Positions 54,006-62,175 of a stretch of 64,000 nucleotides of DNA are shown one piece after another (position 1 is the first letter of the stretch; every line of letters begins with the position of its first letter). The stretch is from Limnoglobus roseus (GTDB lineage: Bacteria > Planctomycetota > Planctomycetia > Gemmatales > Gemmataceae). Where the stretch lies: positions 4,898,001-4,962,000 of the forward strand of contig NZ_CP042425.1 in the NCBI RefSeq assembly GCF_008254045.1, in the 5' to 3' direction. The notes under the pieces were generated by a model. That model made no database searches, was not told the DNA's origin, and saw only the letters and a list, made by a program, of their open reading frames with translations. A program made the translations under genes and the position numbers.

Positions 54006-55253
54006 TTACACGGCCTCGGTCGGCACGGAGAACTCTTCGCACAACTCTCGCACGCTGCCGCGGACGCGGGAAATCAGGTCGTCGTCGCCCGGCTTCGCCA
54101 GCACATCTGTGATCCACCGGGCGATCTGCCGCATCTCCGGTTCCTTCATGCCGCGGGTGGTCAGGGCCGGCGTACCGATGCGAATGCCCGACGGGTCCAT
54201 CGGCTTCCGCGGGTCGTAGGGGATCATGTTTTTGTTGACGGTGATGCCGGCCGAGTCGAGGGCCGTTTCGGCCTGCTTGCCGCCGATGCCGAACCGGCTG
54301 AACACGTCGATCATCATCAGGTGGTTGTCGGTCCCGCCGGACACGAGTTTGAAGTCGTGCCGCATCAACTCTTCCGCCAAACACCGGGCGTTGTCGATGA
54401 CTTGCTGCGAGTATTCGCGGAAGGCGGGGCGGAGGGCTTCGCTGAACGCGACCGCCTTCGCCGCGATGACGTGCATGAGCGGCCCACCTTGCAAGCCGGG
54501 GAACACGGCCGAGTCGATCTTCTGCTGCCACTCGCCCTTGCACATCGTCATGCCGGCCCGCGGGCCGCGGAGGGTCTTGTGCGTGGTCGTCGTCACGAAG
54601 TCGGCGTGCGGCACCGGGTCCGGGTGCAACTTCGACGCGACTAGCCCGGCGATGTGGGCCATGTCCACCATGAGCAGCGTGCCGGTTTCCTTCGCGATCT
54701 CGGCAAACTTGGCGAAGTCGATGGTGCGGGAGTACGCGCTCGCCCCGGCGATAATGAGCTTCGGCTTGTGCTCGCGGGCTTGCGCGGCGAGGTGGTCGTA
54801 GTCGATGCGGTGCGTGTCCTTCGTGACGCCGTAGCTGACGACGTTGAAGTACTTGCCCGAGAAGTTCAACTTCATGCCGTGCGTCAGGTGGCCGCCGTGG
54901 GCCAGGTCGAGGCCGAGGATCGTGTCGCCGGGGGTCAGGGCGGCCAGGAAGACGGCCATGTTCGCTTGCGCGCCGGAGTGCGGCTGCACGTTGACGTGCG
55001 CGGCCCCGAACAGCTTCTTCGCCCGGTCGATGGCCAACCGCTCGACCTCGTCCACGTACTCGCAGCCGCCGTAGTACCGCTTGCCGGGGTAGCCTTCCGC
55101 GTACTTGTTCGTCAGCACCGTGCCCTGGGCGGCCATCACGGCCGGGCTGGTGTAGTTTTCGCTCGCGATCATCTCCAGGCCGAACCGTTGACGGTTCCGT
55201 TCCGCCTGGATCGCGTGAAAAACCTCGGCATCGGCGTGTTGAAGGGGGTTCAT
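54006..55253 (-). CDS. glyA: Serine hydroxymethyltransferase
   Basis: GlyA interconverts serine and glycine with tetrahydrofolate and is PLP-dependent. It has LEMIASENYTSPAVMAAQGT, GYPGKRYYGGCEYVD, HGGHLTHGMKLNFSGK, and the PLP lysine motif TTTTHKTLRGPRAG. From ATG 55253 it has 415 residues, a normal length; upstream codons are not part of the family. The downstream membrane-protein gene is two bases away; the HAD gene 49 bases upstream may be co-transcribed. Confidence 0.96.
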   Translation of the reverse strand: MNPLQHADAEVFHAIQAERNRQRFGLEMIASENYTSPAVMAAQGTVLTNKYAEGYPGKRYYGGCEYVDEVERLAIDRAKKLFGAAHVNVQPHSGAQANMAVFLAALTPGDTILGLDLAHGGHLTHGMKLNFSGKYFNVVSYGVTKDTHRIDYDHLAAQAREHKPKLIIAGASAYSRTIDFAKFAEIAKETGTLLMVDMAHIAGLVASKLHPDPVPHADFVTTTTHKTLRGPRAGMTMCKGEWQQKIDSAVFPGLQGGPLMHVIAAKAVAFSEALRPAFREYSQQVIDNARCLAEELMRHDFKLVSGGTDNHLMMIDVFSRFGIGGKQAETALDSAGITVNKNMIPYDPRKPMDPSGIRIGTPALTTRGMKEPEMRQIARWITDVLAKPGDDDLISRVRGSVRELCEEFSVPTEAV

Positions 55254-55302
55254 CGAACGGTCTCGTGAGCGGAGCGGTACCCCGTCCTTTGTATCGAATC
55301 GG

Positions 55303-55908
55303 TCATTCAATCGGAACACCCGCGGCCCGAAGTTTGTCCGCGAGGCGATCACCCGACTGGTACAACACGCCCGTCCACCCGTGCGCCACGGCGGCGGCGA
55401 TGTTCTTCGGCAGGTCGTCCACGAATACGCACTCGTGGGGTTCTGCGTGCGCCCATTCCTGGGCCCGCTGGTAGAACTCCGGCCGCGGCTTCCTCGCCCC
55501 GACGACGTGCGACGCGACGAGGTGCTGAAGATGACTCAGCACCGGGGCGAACATCTTCGTGAACTGCTGGTAGTGGGCGTCGTTCGTGTTGCTGGCCAGC
55601 ACGAGGCGGTACTTTTTCGCCAGCACCGGCACGAGTTCGCACACGTCGGGGTTGGGCCAGAAGATGTCGGTGTAGGCCGTGAGGAATTCCTCGTCGGTAC
55701 AGCGGAAGTTCGCGAGTTTCTTGACGTGTTCGAGGTACTGGTGCGTGGTGATGCGGCCGGAATCGTAGTCGTCCCCGAGCGTGCCGCCGTAGAGCATCGT
55801 CTCCAACTCGGTGTGCGGCACGTCGGTGTAGCGTGCGAAGTGCTTGAGCGCCCGGCCGTGGTCGAAGAAGCCGATCACGTTGCCGAAATCCAGGAAGATC
55901 GTTTTCAT
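55303..55908 (-). CDS. HAD-superfamily hydrolase
   Basis: The four HAD motifs are readable: motif I FLDFGNVIGFFD (nucleophilic Asp), motif II LASNTNDAHYQQF, motif III KPRPEFYQRA with Lys, and motif IV VFVDDLPKNI. The 201 residues and cap arrangement fit HAD-IA phosphatases. Substrate is not predictable. It is the first gene of the minus-strand group with glyA, the small membrane protein and rlmL. Confidence 0.85.
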   Translation of the reverse strand: MKTIFLDFGNVIGFFDHGRALKHFARYTDVPHTELETMLYGGTLGDDYDSGRITTHQYLEHVKKLANFRCTDEEFLTAYTDIFWPNPDVCELVPVLAKKYRLVLASNTNDAHYQQFTKMFAPVLSHLQHLVASHVVGARKPRPEFYQRAQEWAHAEPHECVFVDDLPKNIAAAVAHGWTGVLYQSGDRLADKLRAAGVPIE

Positions 55909-55931
55909 CGGGAAGTTCGCTTCGAAAAAGG

Positions 55932-55963
55932 GAAAGCCCGGCCGGGAGAGTGGCCGGGCTTTC
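55932..55963 (-). terminator. Terminator of the acidic/basic hypothetical gene
   Basis: The minus strand reads a 12-bp stem gaaagcccggcc/ggccgggctttc with an eight-base loop, followed by a T-rich run (five T). It lies 20 bases after the stop of the gene at 55984-56448. Confidence 0.8.
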
Positions 55964-55983
55964 GGGATTCAGCCGTGGTCGGC

Positions 55984-56448
55984 TTATGCCTTCATTTCTT
56001 CCTTGACGAGTTGCATGTAGCAGGTGCCCTTCTTTTCTTCCTGCTTCTTCGCCAAGAAGTCCTCGGCCTCGGCCTTCGCGTTGTACGCGAAGGTGTTCAG
56101 TCGCTTGTTCGAGTTGTCGAACACGACCCAGACGGCCTTCATCGTCACGACCTTCACGGCCCGGGTCCGCTTGGCCTTGGGCTTCACTTCCTTCTTGACC
56201 TTGGCCTTCGCCTTGGACTTTTTCTTCTTGGGCGCGTCCTCGTCGTCGTCGTCGCCTCCGCCCTCGTCGTCGTCGGAGGCTTCCGCGGCCTCGTCATCGG
56301 CCTCGTCTTCCTCCTCGGCCTCGTCGTCGTCTTCAATTTCGTCGTCGTCTTCGACTTCGACCTTTTCTTCCCCCTCGCGGGCTTCGGCGGCCTCCGATTG
56401 GCGGCGCAGGTCCAGCCGGCTCGGTCCGCTCTTTCGTCCTTTAGCCAT
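55984..56448 (-). CDS. Small acidic/Lys-rich hypothetical protein
   Basis: The 154-residue protein begins with a short basic part, then a long Asp/Glu tract (about 30-70), then a Lys-rich stretch (PKKKKSKAKAKVKKEVKPKAK), and finishes with a compact domain (AVWVVFDNSNKRLNTFAYNAKAEAE is split between strands and helix) that may be the folded part. It is cytosolic by sequence. I know similar small proteins in planctomycetes, but no function. The next gene is divergent. Confidence 0.65.
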   Translation of the reverse strand: MAKGRKSGPSRLDLRRQSEAAEAREGEEKVEVEDDDEIEDDDEAEEEDEADDEAAEASDDDEGGGDDDDEDAPKKKKSKAKAKVKKEVKPKAKRTRAVKVVTMKAVWVVFDNSNKRLNTFAYNAKAEAEDFLAKKQEEKKGTCYMQLVKEEMKA

Positions 56449-56615
56449 GAGGTCGATCCTCCGGTACAGTCGTTGCCCACGTTCGGGCGGGGTTCGCTAG
56501 TCTGTTTAACTTACCGACACCGCCGACCGCGACAAGATCGACGAACGTCTCGCCCTTCGGCCCGGTCGGCTTACAATCTCCCCCATCCAACCTCTTCTTG
56601 TTCAGGAGTCTCTCC

Positions 56616-57803
56616 ATGCCCACGAATTCACCGCTCAACCGGAAGCTCCGTATGGGCCTCATCGGCGGCGGTCAGGGAGCGTTTATCGGCCGCGTCCACG
56701 CGACGGCCGGTGTCCTCGACAACCGTGCCGCCCTCGTCGCCGGGGCACTTTCCTCCGACGCGGCGAAAGCGAAGGCATCTGCAGCCGATTACGACATCCC
56801 CGCCGACCGAGCCTATGGCAGTGTGAAAGAGATGGTCGCGGCCGAGGGGAAGCGGCCGGACAAGGTCGATTTCGTCTCGGTCGCCACGCCGAACCACACG
56901 CACTTCGAGATCGCGAAAACCTTCGTCGAAGCCGGGTTCAACGTCATCTGCGACAAGCCGATGACCTTCGATTTGGCCCAGGCGGAAGAACTGCTGAAGA
57001 TCGTTGAAAAGTCCGGCGTCGTGTTCGCGGTCACGCACAACTACACTGGTTACCCGCTCGTCCGGCAAGCCCGTGAGATGATCCTGAACGGCGACCTCGG
57101 CGAGATCAACGCCACCCGCAGCAATTACATTCAGGGCTGGCTGCGGACGCGGTTGGAAGCGGAGAGCCAGAAGCAGGCCGCGTGGCGGACCGACCCCTCA
57201 AAGTCCGGCATCGCCGGCTGCTTCGGCGACATCGGCACGCACGCTTACAACCTCGGTCGGTACATGACAGGGCTGCTTCCGAAGGAGATTTCCGGTCATT
57301 TGAAAATCTTCGCGGAAGGCCGGGCGCTCGACGATTACGGCACGGCCCTCGTCCGGTACGAGAACGGTGCCCTCGGCACAGTGACGGCCAGCCAGATCAG
57401 CCACGGCCGCGAGAATGACCTGTTCATCGAAATCGACGGCACGAAGGCGGCACTCCAGTGGCGGCAGGAGAACCCGAACGAGTTGATCGTCCGCAAGAAC
57501 GGCGAGCCGCACAAGATTTACACCCGCAACGGCGGCCCGTACCTCGGTGCCGCAGCCGGGGCCGCGAGTCGCTTGCCGAGCGGCCACCCGGAGGCGTTCT
57601 TCGAGGCGTTCGCCAACGTCTACGGAGCGGCCTTCGACGCGATGGTGAAGAAGGCCAGCGGCGAGAAGGTCGAATCCGTCAACACCGTCTACCCGAACGT
57701 GTACGACGGCGTCGAGGGGATGCTCTTCATCACGCAGGTCGTGGCGAGCAGCAAGGAGAACGGCGCGTGGCTGCCGTTCCACCACCCGAAGAGCCGGAAG
57801 TAG
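56616..57803 (+). CDS. Gfo/Idh/MocA-family oxidoreductase
   Basis: This NAD(P)-dependent dehydrogenase acts on sugars or sugar derivatives. The Rossmann motif GLIGGGQGAFIGRVH is at the N-terminus, and the second signature VICDKPMTFDLAQAEEL with CDKP (EKP-like) is present, as is GDIGTHAYNLGRYM with catalytic His. ATG 56616 has AGGAG at 56604-56608. The 395 residues are normal. Such genes are greatly expanded in planctomycetes. It is followed by palindromic repeat copy C. Confidence 0.9.
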   Translation: MPTNSPLNRKLRMGLIGGGQGAFIGRVHATAGVLDNRAALVAGALSSDAAKAKASAADYDIPADRAYGSVKEMVAAEGKRPDKVDFVSVATPNHTHFEIAKTFVEAGFNVICDKPMTFDLAQAEELLKIVEKSGVVFAVTHNYTGYPLVRQAREMILNGDLGEINATRSNYIQGWLRTRLEAESQKQAAWRTDPSKSGIAGCFGDIGTHAYNLGRYMTGLLPKEISGHLKIFAEGRALDDYGTALVRYENGALGTVTASQISHGRENDLFIEIDGTKAALQWRQENPNELIVRKNGEPHKIYTRNGGPYLGAAAGAASRLPSGHPEAFFEAFANVYGAAFDAMVKKASGEKVESVNTVYPNVYDGVEGMLFITQVVASSKENGAWLPFHHPKSRK

Positions 57804-57839
57804 AGTCGGCTGGGTCCGCTGAGTCGAGGTTGCCGTTTC

Positions 57840-57904
57840 AACGGCGAGCGGCCCGGCGTGAGCGGGCCATGTCTGTCCCACGCAGACACGGCCCGCTCGC
57901 CGTT
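57840..57904. repeat. Intergenic palindromic repeat, copy C, one arm shortened
   Basis: Left arm 57840-57875 begins aacggcgagcggcccggc; the right arm 57883-57904 lacks 14 bases that copies A and B retain. The loss can be explained by deletion between two cgctc repeats. The copy lies between the convergent oxidoreductase and methyltransferase genes. Confidence 0.85.
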
Positions 57905-57953
57905 GCTTGAGTCGGGAAATTGGTAGGTGCGGATGGAACCGGCCCCATCCCAA

Positions 57954-58757
57954 CTACTTTCGATACACCGCAACCACTTCCGAAATGAACAAATCGCGGA
58001 CGCCGGGGACGTGCTTGAGCCACTTCACCGGCCGCTGAATGTTGTATTGGCGGTAGAGTTGGCGGAAGCCGCTCGCCCGCATCAGGCGTTCGAACTTGCT
58101 GACGGTCAGGCGGTGCAGACCGAGTTGTTCCCAAGTGGTGTCTGCCGGCAGGCCGATCGTCTTCATGCAGGCCGATTGCGGGAACAGCAGGTGCGTCCAC
58201 CAACCGGGTAGCCGCGTCCAGGTGTGCTTGCCGTGCGGGTGGCCCCACGGCGGGCCGAAGCTGAGCAGCAGGAGGCCGCCCGGCTTCAGCACGCGGCGGA
58301 TTTCCGCGAGCGACTCGTCCGGCTTCGGTAGGTGCTCCATCACGTCCACGCAGAACACCACGTCGAACGCCGAGTCCGCGGCCGGGATGCGGTCGCCGGG
58401 GTAGCAGATGAAGTCGATGTCGGTCGTGCCGCGGAGTTCGGCCTGTTGGCGGGCGAAGGAGAGTTTGTACTCTTCCAGGTCGATGCCGAGGGCGGACCGC
58501 GTTTGCTCGCGGATGGCGAACGTCAGCCCGCCGGCCCCGCAACCGAAGTCGAGTGCCCGACCGCCAACCCACTCGCGGTTCAGCCCGAGGAACCGCTCGA
58601 CGGCCATTTTGCCCTTTTCGACCTCGTGGTGAAAGTATTTCTCCAGGTAGGCGGCCTTGTCCTCTTGGGCGTGGAGGGCGACGAGTTCGTCCGCCTCCGG
58701 TGACGGATTCGAGAACCACGTTTGGTAGTACCGACAAAGTCGTTCCGCGACCGCCAT
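57954..58757 (-). CDS. Class I SAM-dependent methyltransferase
   Basis: The 267-residue protein has motif I GGRALDFGCGAGGLTFAI, IDLEEYKLSFARQQ for SAM ribose binding, and motif IV-like VFCVDVMEHLPKP, then RRVLKPGGLLLLSFGPPWG. It is of the UbiE/COQ5-like methyltransf_11 type. Substrate is unknown; glycan or lipid are equally possible. It starts at 58757 and diverges from the THUMP methyltransferase gene. Confidence 0.85.
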   Translation of the reverse strand: MAVAERLCRYYQTWFSNPSPEADELVALHAQEDKAAYLEKYFHHEVEKGKMAVERFLGLNREWVGGRALDFGCGAGGLTFAIREQTRSALGIDLEEYKLSFARQQAELRGTTDIDFICYPGDRIPAADSAFDVVFCVDVMEHLPKPDESLAEIRRVLKPGGLLLLSFGPPWGHPHGKHTWTRLPGWWTHLLFPQSACMKTIGLPADTTWEQLGLHRLTVSKFERLMRASGFRQLYRQYNIQRPVKWLKHVPGVRDLFISEVVAVYRK

Positions 58758-58858
58758 CCCGCCCTCGTTTGCTCGTTTCCGCCTTGTATGCCGTCGAATT
58801 GCTATCTTACTTCACACAGAGACAATTGCCGGAAATTACCGCGTACCCACCCGAGATC

Positions 58859-59956
58859 ATGGCCCGCCGCTCGAAGTCCGAAGACACGCCCCTGCCGCCG
58901 CTGTACGCCATGCTCCACGCGGGGTTGGAGCCGGTCGTCGCGGACGAGATTACCCGCGACCTCGGCGGCGAAGTCAAAAAGACCCGCCGCGGCACCGTCA
59001 TCTTCCGCCTCAACACCATCGACGAGGACGTGGTGCAACTCCGCACCACGGAAGACGTTTACCTCCTCGCGTGGGGGTCCGACACGCTCACGTACAAGGC
59101 CGCCGACCTGAAGTCGATCGAGCAATGGACGGCGAAACAGCCCGACTGGAAACGGCTGTTCCAGATTCACCACGCTGTTCGGGGAATGCCGAAGGGCAAG
59201 CCGACGTTCCACCTCGTCTGCCAGATGACGGGCGAGCACGGCTTCCGCCGGGTGGACGCCCTCGACGCGATGGCCGACGGGCTGAAGGGGAAAATCCCCG
59301 GGACCTGGCAACCGGCCGACGAGAACGCCTGGCTTGAAATTTGGCTGACGATCACCGGCCGCACGGCCGTTTGCGGCGTCCGCCTCAGCGACCGCACCAT
59401 GCGGCACCGCGCCTACAAGCGGGAACACGTCGCCGCGTCCCTGCGGCCGAGCGTGGCCGGGGCGATGGTCCGCCTCGCCGGCGCGGCCCCGGACATGACC
59501 GTCCTCGACCCGTTCTGCGGGGCGGGCACGATCCTGGCCGAGCAGATCGAACTCAGCCGCCGGCGCAGGGCCGGACACGTCCGCGTGATCGGCGGCGACT
59601 TGGACGCCACGACCCTTTTGAACGCGCAGGCGAACATCGAACGCCTCGGGCCGGTCGATCTGTGCCGGTGGGACGCGACGGCGTTGCCCCTCGCCGCCGA
59701 GTCGGTGGACCGCATCATCACGAACCCACCGTTCGGCAAGCAACTCTCGGCCCCGGAACTGATCCCCGGCCTCTACCGGGCGGCCGCGAAGGAGTGGAAC
59801 CGCGTCCTCCGGCCGGGCGGTCGCGCGGTCTTTCTGGTGGCCGAGTCGGTGACGCTGCGGGAGGCGGTCAAGGCCCACGGCTGGCAGCAGCAGCGGGAAC
59901 TGAAGGTCCGCGTCCTCGGCCAACTCGCGGTGATGAGCGTCTGGCAGAAGCCGTGA
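58859..59956 (+). CDS. THUMP-domain RNA methyltransferase (Trm14/TrmN-like)
   Basis: The protein has an N-terminal THUMP-like region with LYAMLHAGLEPVVADEITRDL, then a class I methyltransferase with LDPFCGAGTILAEQIELS, VIGGDLDATTLLNAQANI and NPPFGKQL. It resembles the archaeal/bacterial tRNA N2-guanosine methyltransferases (position 6) more than RlmL. ATG 58859 (MARRSKSEDTPLPPLYAM) gives 365 residues; upstream codons are not coding. The downstream gene starts 78 bases later. Confidence 0.85.
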   Translation: MARRSKSEDTPLPPLYAMLHAGLEPVVADEITRDLGGEVKKTRRGTVIFRLNTIDEDVVQLRTTEDVYLLAWGSDTLTYKAADLKSIEQWTAKQPDWKRLFQIHHAVRGMPKGKPTFHLVCQMTGEHGFRRVDALDAMADGLKGKIPGTWQPADENAWLEIWLTITGRTAVCGVRLSDRTMRHRAYKREHVAASLRPSVAGAMVRLAGAAPDMTVLDPFCGAGTILAEQIELSRRRRAGHVRVIGGDLDATTLLNAQANIERLGPVDLCRWDATALPLAAESVDRIITNPPFGKQLSAPELIPGLYRAAAKEWNRVLRPGGRAVFLVAESVTLREAVKAHGWQQQRELKVRVLGQLAVMSVWQKP

Positions 59957-60034
59957 CGACGCGATAGGATGCGAGTGGGTCGATTGTTCGTCGCTCGTTC
60001 ATTTTCTGCCGATCCGGCTCTCGTGGAGTGGCCC

Positions 60035-60787
60035 ATGTTCGTAATGAAGTGCCCGGAGTGCGACGCCGAGTTGAAGGCGAAAGCCCGGCCGCCGGAAGGG
60101 AAGAAGATCCGCTGCAAGGAGTGCCAGACGGCCTTCGTCCCGAAGGTGAAGGAAGTCCAGGAAAAGGCCGCGGCCCCCGTGAAGCCGGTCGCCGCCGAGA
60201 AGCCGGCCGAACCCGCCGCGAAGCCAGTCGACGACGACGAGAACGACATCAACCCCTACGGGCTTGTAACCGAGGAAGACACCGAGGAGCAGAAGGCCGC
60301 GAAGGCGAAGGTCCGCTTCGACGGTGTGGACGACAAGAAGAAGCGGAGTGCCCGCGGCCCGGCGATGTCGCTGCTCGTGATGCCGGCCAACCTGCTCGTC
60401 GCGTCCGGCGGCCTCACGTTCGTGATCGGCCTCGGTACGATCATCTACGGGTTGTGGCCGTTGATCTTCACCGACGTCTCGCCGAGCGACGACGACTACT
60501 CGGAACAACTGCCGTGGGTGCTCTTCGGCATCATCATCGCCATCTGGGCGGCGCTCGTCTTGCTCGGCGCGAGCCGGATGCAGAACCTCGAATCGTACAC
60601 GTGGGCGATGACCGGGGCGATCATGGGCATCCCGCTTGCCCTGACCGGCATCTTCGCGCTCATCACGCTCCGCAACCCGAAAGTCCTCGCCGGCTTCATG
60701 GAAGTCGAAGGCGCGATGGACAACGAGGAAGAGGAAGAGAAGGATGACGACGAGGATGAGGACGACGAAGACGACGAGGACGATTAA
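60035..60787 (+). CDS. Membrane protein with zinc ribbon and acidic tail
   Basis: The 250-residue protein starts with a zinc-ribbon-like Cys4 module (C6, C9, C27, C30; CPECDAELKAKARPP and RCKEC). A Pro/Ala/Glu-rich linker follows (AAPVKPVAAEKPAEPAAKP), then three membrane helices and a very acidic C-terminus (more than 20 Asp/Glu). No catalytic motif is known. GGAG at about 60025 supports the ATG at 60035. Similar zinc-ribbon plus membrane proteins are frequent in planctomycetes. Confidence 0.7.
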   Translation: MFVMKCPECDAELKAKARPPEGKKIRCKECQTAFVPKVKEVQEKAAAPVKPVAAEKPAEPAAKPVDDDENDINPYGLVTEEDTEEQKAAKAKVRFDGVDDKKKRSARGPAMSLLVMPANLLVASGGLTFVIGLGTIIYGLWPLIFTDVSPSDDDYSEQLPWVLFGIIIAIWAALVLLGASRMQNLESYTWAMTGAIMGIPLALTGIFALITLRNPKVLAGFMEVEGAMDNEEEEEKDDDEDEDDEDDEDD

Positions 60788-60795
60788 TTCAATCG

Positions 60796-60829
60796 CGGCG
60801 AGGCCGGGGCGGATGTCCCTGCCTCGCCG
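60796..60829. repeat. Degenerate hairpin with the 9044-type loop
   Basis: Stem cggcgagg/cctcgccg (8 bp) encloses a loop region containing atgtccctgc, identical to the loop of the 9044-9107 palindrome. The inner part of the stem is lost. It follows the zinc-ribbon gene and precedes the LacD-like gene. Confidence 0.55.
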
Positions 60830-60889
60830 TGTAGTTCGCTATCTCATAAGACAGTCTCCGATCTTCCCATCTCTGGAGACGCTAGAACG

Positions 60890-61975
60890 ATGTCCACCCC
60901 TCATTCCGTAACCCGTGTACTCGGCCTCGGCCTCACCCCCGGCAAGATGCGCGGGCTGCAACGGATTAGCAACGCGAACGGCACCCTGACGATGGTCGCC
61001 ACCGACCAAAACAGCAGCATGATGTCGATGATGAAGAAGGCCACCGGTAAGGAGCCGACCTTCGCCGAGATTGCGGACGCGAAAGTGATGCTCTCCCGCG
61101 CCCTCGCGCCGCACTGCTCCGGCCTCCTCGTCGACGGCTACTACGGTTATTGGAGCACCGTCGCCGCCCAGGCCGTGCCGAGCAGCACCGGCTTGCTCAT
61201 CCGCGTCGAGAAGTCCGGCGCCGCCAAGAACAAGGCCGGTGCCCCGTGCGGCGAAGTCGAACAGGGTTGGGGCGTCCACAAGATCAAGCGGTGCGGGGCC
61301 GACGCGGTGAAGTTGCTCGCCCAGTTCGAGCCGGAAGAGTTCGACTCGGCCGAGCACAACTTCGAGTTCACCCGCAAGATGTACGAGGACTGCATCGCCC
61401 ACGACATCCTGTTCCTGCTGGAGCCGATCCACTTCGCGTACAACGGCGAGGACGACAAGTCGAAGACGAAGCTCGACCGTAAGGCGACGACGGTGATCGA
61501 CTCGGCCCGCATCCTGAGCCGGCTGTGCGACATCTACAAGTCCGAGTTCCCTGGCACGCCGGGCGTCGAGAGCGACGCCCAACTGACCGACAACCTGAAG
61601 CGGCTGAACGACGCCTGCGAGAAGCCGTGGGTACTGCTGAGTGCCGGCGTGGACTACGACCAGTACAAGAAGCAGGTCGAAATGGCGATGAAGGCGGGGG
61701 CGAGCGGCATCCTCGGCGGCCGAGCGTTCTGGAAGGAGTTCTTCACGTACACCAACCCAGCCGAGCGGCAGAAGTTCGCCGAGACGGAGTGCGTGAAGCG
61801 CGTCACCGAGATTGACGCGATCGTGAAGCAGGGCACGCCGTGGTTCAAGAAGTACGGCTACTCAATGGAAGACCTGCACACGCTGCGGGCGGCCGAAGGC
61901 TGGCACGCCCGCTACGCCGGCGGCACCGCCGTCGCCAGCGGCCCGACGAAGGTCGACCCGAACGCGGTGTATTGA
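60890..61975 (+). CDS. LacD-like tagatose-1,6-bisphosphate aldolase
   Basis: Class I LacD-type aldolases cleave tagatose-1,6-bisphosphate. This 361-residue protein shows GLQRISNANGTLTMVATDQN, LLVDGYYGYW, EPIHFAYNGEDD, and the active-site region PWVLLSAGVDYDQYKKQVEMA (split), then GGRAFWKEFF. Length is close to LacD (about 325), with extra C-terminal residues. True substrate is unverified, as no tagatose pathway is adjacent. It ends before a strong bidirectional hairpin. Confidence 0.85.
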   Translation: MSTPHSVTRVLGLGLTPGKMRGLQRISNANGTLTMVATDQNSSMMSMMKKATGKEPTFAEIADAKVMLSRALAPHCSGLLVDGYYGYWSTVAAQAVPSSTGLLIRVEKSGAAKNKAGAPCGEVEQGWGVHKIKRCGADAVKLLAQFEPEEFDSAEHNFEFTRKMYEDCIAHDILFLLEPIHFAYNGEDDKSKTKLDRKATTVIDSARILSRLCDIYKSEFPGTPGVESDAQLTDNLKRLNDACEKPWVLLSAGVDYDQYKKQVEMAMKAGASGILGGRAFWKEFFTYTNPAERQKFAETECVKRVTEIDAIVKQGTPWFKKYGYSMEDLHTLRAAEGWHARYAGGTAVASGPTKVDPNAVY

Positions 61976-62038
61976 TGTCGCTTTGGATTACGAATAGCCC
62001 GGACCGGTAGCTCCGGTCTGTTTCGACCGTAAACGTCT

Positions 62039-62085
62039 AAAAGAGGGACATAGTTCGTTTTGAAAACGAGCTGCGTCCCTCTTTT
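62039..62085. terminator. Hairpin after the LacD-like gene
   Basis: Outer arms aaaagagggac (62039-62049) and gtccctctttt (62075-62085) are complementary; inside, agttcgtttt pairs with aaaacgagct. T tracts occur on both strands, so it can terminate the plus-strand aldolase gene, and may read either way. Confidence 0.85.
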
Positions 62086-62175
62086 TGCGGTTGACCCATT
62101 TTGTGGCGACCAAGGAACCAATGGGCGAACGTATATTACTGAAATGGAGTAATTCTCTGCTTTCGTGAGACACTC

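Noticed and set aside
53578..54543. Longer N-terminal extension of the small membrane protein
   Set aside because: The extra part lies inside glyA in another frame; the membrane protein starts at GTG 54003, two bases after the glyA stop.
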